Positions 51,215-59,759 of a stretch of 64,000 nt of DNA are shown one piece after another; the stretch's first letter is position 1; the number at the start of each line of letters is the position of its first letter. A program made the translations under genes and the position numbers. The notes under the pieces were generated by a model. The model was not told the origin of the DNA and searched no databases. It saw only the letters and a list, made by a program, of their open reading frames with translations. The DNA comes from an uncultured Prevotellaceae bacterium (lineage in GTDB: Bacteria > Bacteroidota > Bacteroidia > Bacteroidales > Bacteroidaceae), in NCBI GenBank assembly GCA_902763615.1, contig CACWSX010000019.1, forward strand, positions 29,061 to 93,060, read 5' to 3'.

Positions 51215-51970
51215 TTATTGATTCACGAGTTTATCCACTTCGATGAGCTTTCGTTTGAAGCGGTTCACGGGCAGCATGCCGTTGCAGGTCAGTGCCGAAC
51301 CCATACAGTATTTCGAGTAGCCATGAGGATGAATTCTCAGTTGTCGGAGCATCTCCAGAACAGGTGAGAACACCAGTCCGTCGCGTTTCAGTTCGATGAT
51401 CACCAAATCGCCCATATCGCGCTTGCAGCCGCTCTGCAGATTATTGAATCGGAGAGCGGAGTCGATGGTCAGGCGTTCGGTCTTACCCTTATTCACCAGC
51501 GTAATGCGCGAAAAATGATTGTTCAGTGCAGGCAGCAGCGTGTCGACGCCATAGCGCAGGTGCTTGGCCAGAAACAGTCGCTTCTCCTCATCGTTGAGGT
51601 CCATATCACCCACTTCGATACGCTTCTTCTTAGTGCGCCCGTGATTGTTCTTGGTCTTCACCTCCATGAACTGCAACCCACTGACGCAGTAGGTGCGAAA
51701 ACGGATCTTCTGGCGGTTGGTGTGCCCACATTGGTGTTGGTTATACATAGCGAAGTCGCTGGTGTCGAAATAGGTCGTATCATACGCCAGATTACGACCG
51801 CCATCGATGTCCTGCACGAAATAGTCCTTCTGGGCCATCTCCAGCAGTTGACGGAGCTTATCGAGGTTGGTGACGAACTTCGTATCCGTACGGTTCATCA
51901 GTTTCACACTGCTCATCTGCTCCAAGGTAATGGGGGCAAAGGTTTCTAACAGTTCATTTATCGTTGACAT
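51215..51970 (-). CDS. VTC-domain polyphosphate polymerase-like protein
   Basis: The 251-residue protein is a stand-alone VTC domain, the catalytic tunnel fold of yeast Vtc4. Basic residues that line the tunnel in this family are visible in order: NRTDTKFVTN, QKIRFRTY, MEVKTKNNHGRTKKKRIE, TLVNKGKTERLTID and the metal-ligand Glu in DLVIIELKRDG. A later KYCMGSAL is also typical. It probably makes polyphosphate from ATP, or uses a related phosphate donor, in the cytoplasm. DUF4956 and DUF2490 follow in the same operon. A -7 element (TATCTTTG) lies 35 bases upstream. Confidence 0.85.
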   Translation of the reverse strand: MSTINELLETFAPITLEQMSSVKLMNRTDTKFVTNLDKLRQLLEMAQKDYFVQDIDGGRNLAYDTTYFDTSDFAMYNQHQCGHTNRQKIRFRTYCVSGLQFMEVKTKNNHGRTKKKRIEVGDMDLNDEEKRLFLAKHLRYGVDTLLPALNNHFSRITLVNKGKTERLTIDSALRFNNLQSGCKRDMGDLVIIELKRDGLVFSPVLEMLRQLRIHPHGYSKYCMGSALTCNGMLPVNRFKRKLIEVDKLVNQ

Positions 51971-52244
51971 ACGTTCTTTGAATCCTCAATGATTCATCAG
52001 GGCACAAAGATACAAAAAAACAACAAATAAATCCTATCTTCAAACAAAATTTCACTATTCCTGCCCTATTTTATCCGTTTTTCACAAAAACAGGCAGCGG
52101 ATATTATTTTCGGCTATAGTTCAGATAGATGCAATTGATGCCATTCATATACCTATGATTGATTTCTTTTGTCACAAAGTGTCCTGACCCTCATGTGACA
52201 CAAAGAAAGGTGACAAATATATGTCACCCCTCTTTACTTTAAGT
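51971..52244. other. Intergenic region with a promoter element and island-border repeat
   Basis: It contains the VTC operon -7 element (TATCTTTG on the minus strand, 52005-52012) and the direct repeat 52169-52196. A second TGTCACC-type unit follows at 52210-52228. No gene is seen. Confidence 0.6.
52169..52196. repeat. 28-base direct repeat, left copy at the island border
   Basis: The core AAAGTGTCCTGACCCTCATG lies in a 28-base stretch identical to 61194-61221. With flanks the match is 38 of 40 bases (52161-52200 against 61186-61225). Confidence 0.9.
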
Positions 52245-52736
52245 TTACCGAATAGTAATCCAGACGGCTTCGCCTTTATCCTTGGCTTCGACGATCTTCT
52301 GCTTGAGTTCATAGAGCCACTTGCGTGATTCAAGCACTTGCCCAACGATTTGGTTGCGACCTACAAGGATGCACCCAGCCGTGTCCTTGGCGGTGTTGCC
52401 TGCATGGATGCGGATGCCCTTGAAGAGGTGGTTGAAATCGGGGCCGCCGAGCAGCACGGGGAGCCATGCCTTGAACTTCGGACTCCACGAGATCACTACG
52501 GCGTAACGGCCTTCAGGAATGGCGAAGGGTTTCAAGCTCTCTGCCTTCTTCGGCGACCGGAGCACGTCCTCTTTCGAGACCGTTGTCTTCAGCTCCAGTG
52601 CCGTGGGTTCGAGGGTATCGCAGAAGTACACCTCTTTTGTTCCTGCCAAGTACTCATCGAGCACCGGCTCAACGATGGCAAGCCTACCTATCGTGTAGGT
52701 CTTGCGCTTTGCTATACGTGTTAATATCAGTTCCAT
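52245..52736 (-). CDS. DUF5675 family protein
   Basis: The 163-residue protein ends its domain with GIRIHAGNTAKDTAGCILVGRN, the hallmark of DUF5675, a lysozyme/transpeptidase-like family found in Bacteroidetes phages and accessory islands. The segment FAIPEGRYAVVISWSPKF is also typical. A role in cutting or sensing peptidoglycan is guessed from the His and Cys in that motif, not proven. No signal peptide is present. It lies 34 bases downstream of the DUF3987 gene on the same strand, and the spacer holds a copy of the TGTCACAAATTCCC repeat. In related islands an amidase often takes this place beside HU and smalltalk genes. Confidence 0.75.
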   Translation of the reverse strand: MELILTRIAKRKTYTIGRLAIVEPVLDEYLAGTKEVYFCDTLEPTALELKTTVSKEDVLRSPKKAESLKPFAIPEGRYAVVISWSPKFKAWLPVLLGGPDFNHLFKGIRIHAGNTAKDTAGCILVGRNQIVGQVLESRKWLYELKQKIVEAKDKGEAVWITIR

Positions 52737-52747
52737 ATTACAATTAC

Positions 52748-52776
52748 CTTAATGTCACAAATTCCCAATGTCACAA
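52748..52776. repeat. Solo copy of the 29-base palindrome arm
   Basis: This stretch containing TTAATGTCACAAATTCCC is identical to the right arm (59900-59928) of the concentric palindrome near 59.8 kb. It covers the DUF3987 stop codon. Confidence 0.9.
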
Positions 52777-54996
52777 AGTCGCAACCTTCTGCCAATGCGT
52801 CTTGTCAACGCGATCGATCCAATGGTCACGATACCAGCGTGAGATGATTTTACGCAAGGCGGATTCACCACAGAAGTTACGCTTCAAAGCCCGCAGGTCA
52901 TCCATCGTAAACGTCGGTGCCAACTGGTCGAACACAGAGTGGTTGGCACCATAACGCTGACACGCCTCACTCGCATCCACATACTGACTCTGCAAAACCT
53001 CACCGAAGGCTTTCATCTGCTGTTGCAGGCAATACTCAGCCATCATCAGGGCAAAATCGAGACAAGCCTTGGTTTCCCTCTTCGCACCTGACAGTAGATG
53101 GAAGATGACGCCACAGCGGAAGCCGATGACAGCAGCACGCTTGCGATAGGTGTCCTTCACGTGGTCGATATCCTTGGCTGCCTCCACGCGCTTCTGCTCT
53201 ACCCAGTCCTCGATGGCCTTGCGCAGGCGAGGGGTGTCAATGAGTCCGCTAAAACTACGAAGTCTTGTCACGGCCTCCTGAATCCTTGCCTCGTCCTCAG
53301 CCGAGCGACGGCCAAACTTGGGCATCTTCTGGAATGAGGAGTCGGGCATCTCAGCCACGAGCACACGACTCGAAAGGCCATTCTCGATGTTGTCCGACTT
53401 GAAGCACTTCCGCATGGCTCCATAGGTTCCGAGCATCGTCCAGTTATACGCCACCTTCACGACGCCCGACTCAGCAGCATCCGAGTTGTAATCCTGACCC
53501 CACTCGCCATTGTCAAAGCTCAGGCGATAGATGTCGTATTTCGAACTCCACGAGCCGGCTCCATTGGTCTTACGAAGGGTATCCAGTTCCTCTCCGAACG
53601 AATAGATACAATGTCCGTTGGCATTCTTGAAACGCTTCAAAAGCGTTGAGCACGACACGGTCACGGGCACCATTCGGATTAAGACTTTGGGGTCTTCGGG
53701 TGCCTTCTCATTAGCCTTGCGACTTTTCTTGCGCTCCTTCCATTCATCCTCGCGCTTACGCGCCAAGGCATCCTCCTCGTCAAACTGACGCTTCCAGATA
53801 TCGATGGCATTTTTCACCACCGACTTGTTAGATGCCTGCTCACCGCGGATGATCGACATCAGACCCAGGCGATGCTTGTTGCCGTCGCAATACTCCACCT
53901 CCACCTGGTCGGCATAGGCCGCCGCCATCGGCAGGATACCGCAGAGCAAAGGCATGTGCATCGACACAGGCACGCCCACAAGGCTCTCTTTGAGACCGAT
54001 AGGCAGGGCCTTCACATTCACATTCACGCCCGTCTCTGCCTGTACGGCCTCGGCATCCTCAATTTCATCCGAAGAAATCCCCAATTCGAGCGCATCGACA
54101 ATCTGATCCATCAGGCGTGAGCCTTTTGTCGGCTCTTTGCAAGCTGAATCGACGACTGATTTCAACTCTGCATCCGACAGGCCGAACCTTGGCATCACCT
54201 GCATCAGCAAATCCTTTTTGTTGTCGCAGATAGCTCGCAGATTCACGGCCAGTTTGTGCAACTTCACGTTCCGCTCGCCTTCGCTGGGTTCGCCACCCGT
54301 CCGACGCCAATACTCACTGATAATTGAGGTATAAGGAATGCCTTTGAACGCCTGCGGGTATTCGGTGCCAGCCTTGTCATCTCGACTAAGCGCAGCACAT
54401 GGAGAGATCTCAGTAGCGCATGGAGAGATCTCATGAGATCCCTCGACTCCGCTCGGGATGACAAGGGAGGGTGCAAACAGCTTTTCGCTGACAAACTTCG
54501 TGTGATCCTCCGGCACCATATAGATGCACCTCGAAACATCCTTCACAGCGGCATCGGGCGTGAAACCTGTGGCGGCAGCCATCAGTTCCTGCGCCTCTTC
54601 AGCGGTCATGCCCTCAGGCAATTCCACCAACACATGTGTACCTCTACGCACGCTTTCCTCAATCAGCAGCGGCTCCAATGGCGACTGTTCCAGAAGTCGG
54701 GCGCAAATCTCATCCGTGTGCCCCTTCTCGTCGAAGTCGAGCATCAGTCGGTTCAAGGGTCGGACGGCATCGGCGATGGCACGATGATTGTCCTTAAACT
54801 CAGCGCAATGGGGTGTCCACACCGGCAGACGATGCTTCAATTCCTCATCACCTTTCTCTATACGTGCACACATCTGCGCGAGCCAGGGTTCACGTCTCAA
54901 CGCCTCCCAATCTGACTGGTCGGCAGGGAGGCATGGGGCACCGTGCCCCTTGCCTATGCATGTGAAATGAATGGTGCGGATTACTGCTGATTCCAT
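52771..54996 (-). CDS. VirE_N (BT4734-like) and DUF3987 domain protein, primase/helicase-like
   Basis: The 741-residue protein joins an N-terminal BT4734/VirE_N domain (LNRLMLDFDEKGHTDEICARL, HVLVELPEGMTAEEAQELM) to a DUF3987 domain (PLLCGILPMAAAYADQVEVEY, then SFGEELDTLRKTNGAGSWSSKY and MLGTYGAMRKCFKSDNIENGL). Such proteins are common in Bacteroidetes mobile or phage-derived islands and are thought to act in DNA replication; their mechanism is unproven. Residues about 178-208 (PSGVEGSHEISPCATEIS) are translated from a palindromic repeat at 54373-54465, clearly an in-frame insertion between domains. The start overlaps the upstream 153-residue gene by 16 bases. Confidence 0.8.
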   Translation of the reverse strand: MESAVIRTIHFTCIGKGHGAPCLPADQSDWEALRREPWLAQMCARIEKGDEELKHRLPVWTPHCAEFKDNHRAIADAVRPLNRLMLDFDEKGHTDEICARLLEQSPLEPLLIEESVRRGTHVLVELPEGMTAEEAQELMAAATGFTPDAAVKDVSRCIYMVPEDHTKFVSEKLFAPSLVIPSGVEGSHEISPCATEISPCAALSRDDKAGTEYPQAFKGIPYTSIISEYWRRTGGEPSEGERNVKLHKLAVNLRAICDNKKDLLMQVMPRFGLSDAELKSVVDSACKEPTKGSRLMDQIVDALELGISSDEIEDAEAVQAETGVNVNVKALPIGLKESLVGVPVSMHMPLLCGILPMAAAYADQVEVEYCDGNKHRLGLMSIIRGEQASNKSVVKNAIDIWKRQFDEEDALARKREDEWKERKKSRKANEKAPEDPKVLIRMVPVTVSCSTLLKRFKNANGHCIYSFGEELDTLRKTNGAGSWSSKYDIYRLSFDNGEWGQDYNSDAAESGVVKVAYNWTMLGTYGAMRKCFKSDNIENGLSSRVLVAEMPDSSFQKMPKFGRRSAEDEARIQEAVTRLRSFSGLIDTPRLRKAIEDWVEQKRVEAAKDIDHVKDTYRKRAAVIGFRCGVIFHLLSGAKRETKACLDFALMMAEYCLQQQMKAFGEVLQSQYVDASEACQRYGANHSVFDQLAPTFTMDDLRALKRNFCGESALRKIISRWYRDHWIDRVDKTHWQKVATL
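54373..54465. repeat. Palindromic repeat inside the DUF3987 gene
   Basis: CTTGTCATC (54373-54381) and GATGACAAG (54457-54465) are the outer arms. Inside are two direct copies of CATGGAGAGATCTCA and the unit CCCTCGACTCCGCTCGGGA. All of it is read in frame. Confidence 0.85.
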
Positions 54997-55442
54997 ATTG
55001 TTTCCTCCTTTCTTGTGCTAAAGTAAGACATCACTTGATTCTGCTCCCGTTCAAGGTTCTCCATGATCATCCACAGAGGATACTTTTTCGGGAACTTGAA
55101 GGTGACGTAGACAAACTCATCGTTCATTCTGCGACGACGTACACCACTTCCGTTCTTACCGAATTGTGGACGCGTCATCTTCACACCGCCGTGAGTCGTC
55201 TCGAAGAGTGTCTCGTGCATCGGCCCGTTGGCACCGATGTTGTAGCGCTTCACTCTGGTGCGGCCGTCGGCATCTACGGAAATGCCACCTTTGTAGCAGA
55301 CACGTTCGCCGTTGGTCACTTGTTTATCACTCTCCCAAGGACACGGATAGACATTGATGTCGCCGTTGGTCTGGAAGTTCACACTGCCGTCCATCTGGAC
55401 GTTCTGCAGCAAAAGCTGCTTTTTAAAATTGTTTCTTTTCAT
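54981..55442 (-). CDS. Unknown island protein upstream of the VirE_N-DUF3987 gene
   Basis: I do not recognise this 153-residue protein. It is soluble and basic, with a beta-rich first half (LLQNVQMDGSVNFQTNGDIN, CYKGGISVDADGRTRVKRYN) and a more helical end (YPLWMIMENLEREQNQVMSYF). An RRRRMNDEFVY segment could touch nucleic acid. Its stop overlaps the DUF3987 start by 16 bases, so the two are co-translated and probably work together. The gene lies downstream of a small candidate gene (55535-55657) and the likely operon promoter near 55800. Confidence 0.7.
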   Translation of the reverse strand: MKRNNFKKQLLLQNVQMDGSVNFQTNGDINVYPCPWESDKQVTNGERVCYKGGISVDADGRTRVKRYNIGANGPMHETLFETTHGGVKMTRPQFGKNGSGVRRRRMNDEFVYVTFKFPKKYPLWMIMENLEREQNQVMSYFSTRKEETIWNQQ

Positions 55443-55534
55443 AATTTGAGCGGTTGTGAGTGAAGAAGCCTTCGAAACGCTGGCCAGCTTTAACTCATGA
55501 GATTCCTTCAGCTCACTTCGCTCGGATTAATAAT
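55443..55534. other. Short spacer with degenerate REP-like bases
   Basis: CATGAGATTCCTTCAGCTCAC resembles the CTCATGAGATCCCTCGACTC unit found inside the DUF3987 gene, suggesting a decayed copy of the same repeat. Confidence 0.45.
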
Positions 55535-55657
55535 TTAGTTAAGGTGAAAACGTTTTGAGTTCATCACTCCGAGATGATTCACCTTGCTCATCTCCATTCT
55601 GTCGTGGCGAGCCCTGAGGGCATTGCAAACTGCTTTGACTGTCATACGCTTACTCAT
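55535..55657 (-). CDS. Candidate 40-residue basic peptide
   Basis: The frame reads MSKRMTVKAVCNALRARHDR at its start and continues RMEMSKVNHLGVMNSKRFHLN, ending at TAA. It is rich in Lys, Arg and His and could form a short helix-turn with a beta end. It lies on the same strand as, and upstream of, the 153-residue gene and the DUF3987 gene, with a promoter-like TACTTTTG at 55799-55806. The leader before its ATG is A-rich, as usual in this phylum. No family is recognised; coding status rests on position and composition only. Confidence 0.4.
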   Translation of the reverse strand: MSKRMTVKAVCNALRARHDRMEMSKVNHLGVMNSKRFHLN

Positions 55658-55983
55658 CTTATTTTTGTTTTATGTCGACTCCTTAATCGACGCTAATTAA
55701 TAAAATATTTCATTTCACTTTTCCTTGTTTTGCGCCCTGCCTTCAGGGTGGTTCGTTGTGTCAGCATGTCAAAGAACGCTTTCGAAGTATTCCGGGTACA
55801 AAAGTACAATTCGATTGATGACGACAATTATTAGCACAAGTTTTTACTCATTATTTTTTGAAATAAAAACAAAGAACACTGATAATCAAATAGTTACAAA
55901 ACAAAAAAGCGGGTATTTCCTTTTCATGAAAATACCCGTTTATCAGTCAAAAATCGTTTTCGATTGAAAACCGTCCGTTTTTG
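55658..55983. other. Gene-free stretch with an operon promoter element and a terminator
   Basis: On the minus strand TACTTTTG (complement of 55799-55806) probably starts the island operon toward DUF5675. A CCCTG/CAGGG hairpin lies at 55735-55749. The terminator 55903-55938 ends the two-gene unknown operon. No reading frame of note is seen. Confidence 0.6.
55903..55938 (-). terminator. Terminator of the unknown two-gene operon
   Basis: CGGGTATTT and AAATACCCG (55910-55918, 55930-55938) with an 11-base loop, followed by a T run on the minus strand. Confidence 0.85.
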
Positions 55984-56628
55984 CTATTTTTCGATTGGTG
56001 GAATCTGGTTTTCGATAGTATCTTTCGTCACATATTCGATAATCCAGTCCGCATAATACGTCTTACGACTCTCGCCCATATACTTGGCCAGCGTCTTCAC
56101 TTCAGCTGTGTTTTCTTCGCCCGTACCATAATATATACGCGCAATAGGCAACGCCTTCTTCTTTCTGAATACCCCAGCATCCATCAGCGCACCTATCACG
56201 TGACCCTTTAATTGAAGTCGTAAATCTTTATTTGCCCATTCTTTGGCAATCTCAGATCGATACTCCGACGTCATCAAGGCATCAATCATATTAATTCGCC
56301 AAGACCTGGTGTATTTCGTTTTATTATCAGATGCCTGATTGAACCATTCTTCGCAGAGCATATCTTGCAACCTTCTCGTCGGAGCAAAATATTTAGGATC
56401 TGACTTGTCGTCTTTTGGTGTGTTATTGTCCGATCCCGGCGAACCTTGCAATCTCGGTTTGTCATACTTCTCCATCTCTTTTAGGAAACGGGCAATCCTC
56501 GGGTCGGTGGCCTTCACATATTCAGCAATACGCTGGTCAAGGGCAGCCATACCTGTCGGCTTACCACAAATCCTGAACACCTCTTCGAGACCCTCAAGAT
56601 TGATGCCCGTTACCTCGCTTGCCACCAC
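55984..56628 (-). CDS. Unknown protein, second gene of a two-gene island operon
   Basis: No family is recognised for this 214-residue soluble protein. It starts with GTG at 56628, only 2 bases after the stop of the preceding gene, so it is translationally coupled. The first 70 residues are helical (GLEEVFRICGKPTGMAALDQRIAEYV). A Pro/Asp/Lys-rich linker (GSPGSDNNTPKDDKSDPK) separates them from a second helical domain with many basic and aromatic residues (LQDMLCEEWFNQ, KYTRSWRINMIDALM, YYADWIIEYV). No membrane helix, signal or catalytic motif is visible. Context in a phage-like or accessory island allows roles from regulation to defence, none supported directly. Confidence 0.65.
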   Translation of the reverse strand: MVASEVTGINLEGLEEVFRICGKPTGMAALDQRIAEYVKATDPRIARFLKEMEKYDKPRLQGSPGSDNNTPKDDKSDPKYFAPTRRLQDMLCEEWFNQASDNKTKYTRSWRINMIDALMTSEYRSEIAKEWANKDLRLQLKGHVIGALMDAGVFRKKKALPIARIYYGTGEENTAEVKTLAKYMGESRKTYYADWIIEYVTKDTIENQIPPIEK

Positions 56629-56630
56629 GC

Positions 56631-57257
56631 TTACAAATTCTCTACAAATCCTTCTGCTGATGATGATTCTGGCGTGAACTTAATCTTCACAACATGGTCA
56701 TATAAATCCTCCCAATATTCCCGTTCCTCTGTCAATCGCTTGCCAAGTTCCTCAAGCGTAGGCTCGATATGATGGAAATAAAGGATATCCAATTCCATGA
56801 GTTGTGCGAAATAGCCATCGCTACATCCACCCACTTCAACACCGATTTCGATGACCTTCGCTTTCGACTTGAAGCCGATACCATACTGACGGAGTTTCTC
56901 TTTCAGAGGCTCAGCCTCGCTGGCAGAATTCTCCCAAGACTCATAACCATAATCATCCTCGTTTGCATTCTGATCTGCGCGCTGAATGCAAAGCAAATAG
57001 AATGTACGGATATCTATGCGCATATCATCCTCACTGCAAAGCACTTCGCAATCCGTCAACTCTGCACGGTTCCATACCACACCCTTAGGCGAACCCTGAT
57101 ACTGTACGATCGGATGACTGTGTGTCTCCAATTCATACTTGCCATCCTCGCCAATCTTACTCTCGCCAACGATGTAGGTCGCAATATGCTTGCCCACCTC
57201 TCCGTTGCAATAGATGTACTCATACGGTGCTTCCAGTTTCAAAATCTGAGTATCCAT
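56631..57257 (-). CDS. Unknown acidic protein, first gene of a two-gene island operon
   Basis: The ATG at 57257 (MDTQILKLEAPYEYIYCNGE) is preferred; an open frame continues to 57407 but crosses a terminator hairpin and a -7 element. The 208-residue product is acidic (KIGEDGKYELETHSHP, QNANEDDYGYESWENSASEAE) and soluble. No family is recognised. The first 100 residues look beta-rich; the last 70 are helical (FAQLMELDILYFHHIEPTLEELGKRL). It is coupled to the next gene, with 2 bases between. Together they look like a functional pair. Confidence 0.65.
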   Translation of the reverse strand: MDTQILKLEAPYEYIYCNGEVGKHIATYIVGESKIGEDGKYELETHSHPIVQYQGSPKGVVWNRAELTDCEVLCSEDDMRIDIRTFYLLCIQRADQNANEDDYGYESWENSASEAEPLKEKLRQYGIGFKSKAKVIEIGVEVGGCSDGYFAQLMELDILYFHHIEPTLEELGKRLTEEREYWEDLYDHVVKIKFTPESSSAEGFVENL

Positions 57258-57293
57258 GTTATTTATCTTTTTCTGTTTCTTCTGCAAAATTAC

Positions 57294-57324
57294 TAAAAAT
57301 CCCGCTCCTTTCATCAGAAGCGGG
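57294..57324 (-). terminator. Terminator-like hairpin upstream of the unknown operon
   Basis: CCCGCT and AGCGGG (57301-57306, 57319-57324) followed by ATTTTT on the minus strand. What transcript it would end is unclear, since only about 130 bases separate it from the divergent promoter. Confidence 0.5.
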
Positions 57325-57459
57325 AAAATATTTATCGTTAAAGATTCTAAAGCACAAAAAAGGGCACCCAAAACCAGAAGCTTGTCCCAATGACTACAAC
57401 AACACAAAGAGTCACTTCTGAGTGATAAGATGGTCTGATTACAAAAAAAAGGCGGAAAA

Positions 57460-57491
57460 TTTGGAATTCTCCAATATTCTCTCTATATTTG
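57460..57491 (+). promoter_or_regulatory. Promoter of the LRR protein gene
   Basis: TTTG (57460-57463), 20 bases, TATATTTG (57484-57491) then CAG. Confidence 0.78.
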
Positions 57492-57586
57492 CAGCGTCAA
57501 ACAGATGTGTGATATTATAAAATACAGAAAGGCAACATTCTATATAAAAGGCGTAACGATATATTGGACAAACGTAGATAGATAAA

Positions 57587-59635
57587 ATGAGACTTGAAAA
57601 ATATATTACCACATTTCTTCTTTGTGTGGCCTCGATCGTTACGATTCAGGCCCAAACTGGTATTTATCTTAAGGAAGTGACTGTCACTACTCCTGGAACA
57701 ATAAAGACAGTGCTGGGCATGAGGCCAGACACAATAGTGGCTCTTAAAGTAAATGGAGAAATCAACAGTACAGACTTCATTACCATCAGAAAACTTTGCG
57801 GTTATGACAAATACCAATCACCTACTATTGTAGACTGTAACTTACGCATTCTCGACCTCAGCGATGCACATATAAGAGAAGGTGGGGAAGGCTTCGACAT
57901 TTTAGGCTATTTTGGTACTGCCGACAATGTCGTGAGTCGGGATCTTTTTAGTTATTGTTGGGGGCTTGTCTATCTGGAGCTGCCACGCGATATTACTAAA
58001 ATTGAGGACACTGCCTTTCAGAGTTGCGTGAATCTCTATTATGTCGGTATCCCAGAGGGCGTGATTGAGATTGATGACTGGGCATTCGCCGATTGTGAAA
58101 ACTTGGAGGAGATAAAATTACCAAGCTCTCTGAGGAAAATAGGTGAAAAAGTGTTCACGAATAATTTTGCGCTCAAGGAGATGGATATTCCAGACCAGAT
58201 TGAAGAAGTTGGTTATGGGCTTTTCTACGCATGCAGGAGTCTGGAGCGTGTCCATTTGCCGGAAATGTTGAAAGAGATACCATTCGTAATGTTTGCAGGG
58301 TGCGAAGCCCTGAGTGAGATCGATATCCCAGACAGGATTACATACCTTGGAACCGGTTCCTTCCAAGGTTGCTTCGAGTTGAAGAAAGTGAAACTATCTG
58401 CTTCTTTGAAGAAAATAGACGATGCGGCTTTCTATGAATGCCACGCCCTACATGACATTGTACTGCCTTCCAGTATTCAAACATTAGGTAACGATGTCTT
58501 TTCACGCTGTTTTTCACTGACAAAAATGGATTTGCCAGAAGGACTGACAAAAGTGGGAACTCAGGTTTTCTATGATTGTAAAGCACTCTCCGAAGTCAGC
58601 ATTCCAATGACGCTTACCTATCTTTCGGAAAGGATGTTTTTTGGTTGCAAGAGCCTGACTGAATATACAATACCCCATCATATCCAACAAATGGACAATG
58701 ATGTCTTTATGCAATCTGGTCTGAAAAAGGTGACTTTCCTCGATAACATCACAGAAATACCCAGAATGACCTTTGCCTATTGCGACAGCCTTCGTGAGGT
58801 GAATTTCCATGAGAACTTCCGAAAAATCGGCGAGCAGGCTTTCTATAATTGTTGGGCTTTGGAGCATCTCGACCTACCACAGAGCATTCAGGAATACGAC
58901 CAGGGGGCTTTATCATGGACAGGACTGAAATCAATTGCTCTTCCTGATGGTCTGACAGCCTTGCCTGATGGTCTTCTGAGCTACAACGGCCAGCTAGAGG
59001 ATGTCTATATTCCGCAATCCGTAACCGTTTTTGGCGATGGGGTATTCGGAAACTGTACAAAATTGAAACAAATCCAGTTACCATCAGGACTTAGCAAGAT
59101 AGGGAAAGGCGTGTTCTGCAATTGTTATAAACTGGAGCATATCGAATTGCCCAATGGAATCCGTGAAATCCCGGACAATGCATTTTGTAGTTGTCAGGCT
59201 CTGAAGCAAATCAAGCTACCTGATGGTGTGAAGAGTATTGGTAGTCAGGCTATCTCGAATTGTATATCAATTGAATCGATTGATCTCCCGGAATCCGTCA
59301 GCGAACTGGCATACCGTGCACTTTGCTTCAATCCTAAGATGACAGCGCTTTATTGCCGTTCTGTCACGCCTCCCACGTGTAAAGATGATGCCTTCGATGC
59401 ATGCAAATTCAAAGAATGCACTATTTATGTGCCTTTTAATACCAAGTCTGCCTACGAGACAAGTCCTGGGTTCAGGTTGTTTTCAAATATTGTTGAAACC
59501 GATTTCTCCACAGATTTAAATAATCCTTTAGCCGAGAGAGAAGGGAATGCCCCTATTTACCATCTCAACGGCAGCGTAATTAAAACGGCAAGGAAAGGAT
59601 TGTATATCCAAAACGGCAAGAAGATTCTGAAATAA
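57587..59635 (+). CDS. BspA-like leucine-rich repeat surface protein
   Basis: The 682-residue protein has a signal peptide (YITTFLLCVASIVTIQAQ) and about 20 tandem repeats of 22-23 residues from residue 140 to 610. The consensus is LxxIgxxaFxxCxxLxxIxLPxx, for example LSKIGKGVFCNCYKLEHIEL. This is the TpLRR/BspA class (LRR_5). Such surface proteins bind host or microbial partners, for example fibrinogen in Tannerella BspA. After the repeats a beta segment (YCRSVTPPTCKDDAF) precedes a C-terminal motif YHLNGSVIKTARKGLYIQNG also found on the beta-helix protein at 45022-46011. It has its own promoter. Ligand is unknown. Confidence 0.88.
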   Translation: MRLEKYITTFLLCVASIVTIQAQTGIYLKEVTVTTPGTIKTVLGMRPDTIVALKVNGEINSTDFITIRKLCGYDKYQSPTIVDCNLRILDLSDAHIREGGEGFDILGYFGTADNVVSRDLFSYCWGLVYLELPRDITKIEDTAFQSCVNLYYVGIPEGVIEIDDWAFADCENLEEIKLPSSLRKIGEKVFTNNFALKEMDIPDQIEEVGYGLFYACRSLERVHLPEMLKEIPFVMFAGCEALSEIDIPDRITYLGTGSFQGCFELKKVKLSASLKKIDDAAFYECHALHDIVLPSSIQTLGNDVFSRCFSLTKMDLPEGLTKVGTQVFYDCKALSEVSIPMTLTYLSERMFFGCKSLTEYTIPHHIQQMDNDVFMQSGLKKVTFLDNITEIPRMTFAYCDSLREVNFHENFRKIGEQAFYNCWALEHLDLPQSIQEYDQGALSWTGLKSIALPDGLTALPDGLLSYNGQLEDVYIPQSVTVFGDGVFGNCTKLKQIQLPSGLSKIGKGVFCNCYKLEHIELPNGIREIPDNAFCSCQALKQIKLPDGVKSIGSQAISNCISIESIDLPESVSELAYRALCFNPKMTALYCRSVTPPTCKDDAFDACKFKECTIYVPFNTKSAYETSPGFRLFSNIVETDFSTDLNNPLAEREGNAPIYHLNGSVIKTARKGLYIQNGKKILK

Positions 59636-59759
59636 AATAAGATGAACAAGAAAGACTCTGCTTTACTTTTTGCCTTATCACTGGCATTATATTTTGGACT
59701 AACGTATCTAAGAGCCATCGGCCTTTTGTGGGCAGAGATAGCGTATTTGCCATTGGAAT

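Larger units (their letters stand above)
57258..57586. other. Divergent intergenic region of the unknown operon and the LRR gene
   Basis: It contains TAATTTTG on the minus strand (complement of 57285-57292), a probable promoter element for the unknown operon, the hairpin at 57294-57324, and the LRR gene promoter at 57460-57491. No gene is seen. Confidence 0.6.

Noticed and set aside
57258-57407. N-terminal extension of the first unknown island gene
   Set aside because: It would cross a terminator-like hairpin and the likely promoter element, and reads as hydrophobic, low-quality sequence.
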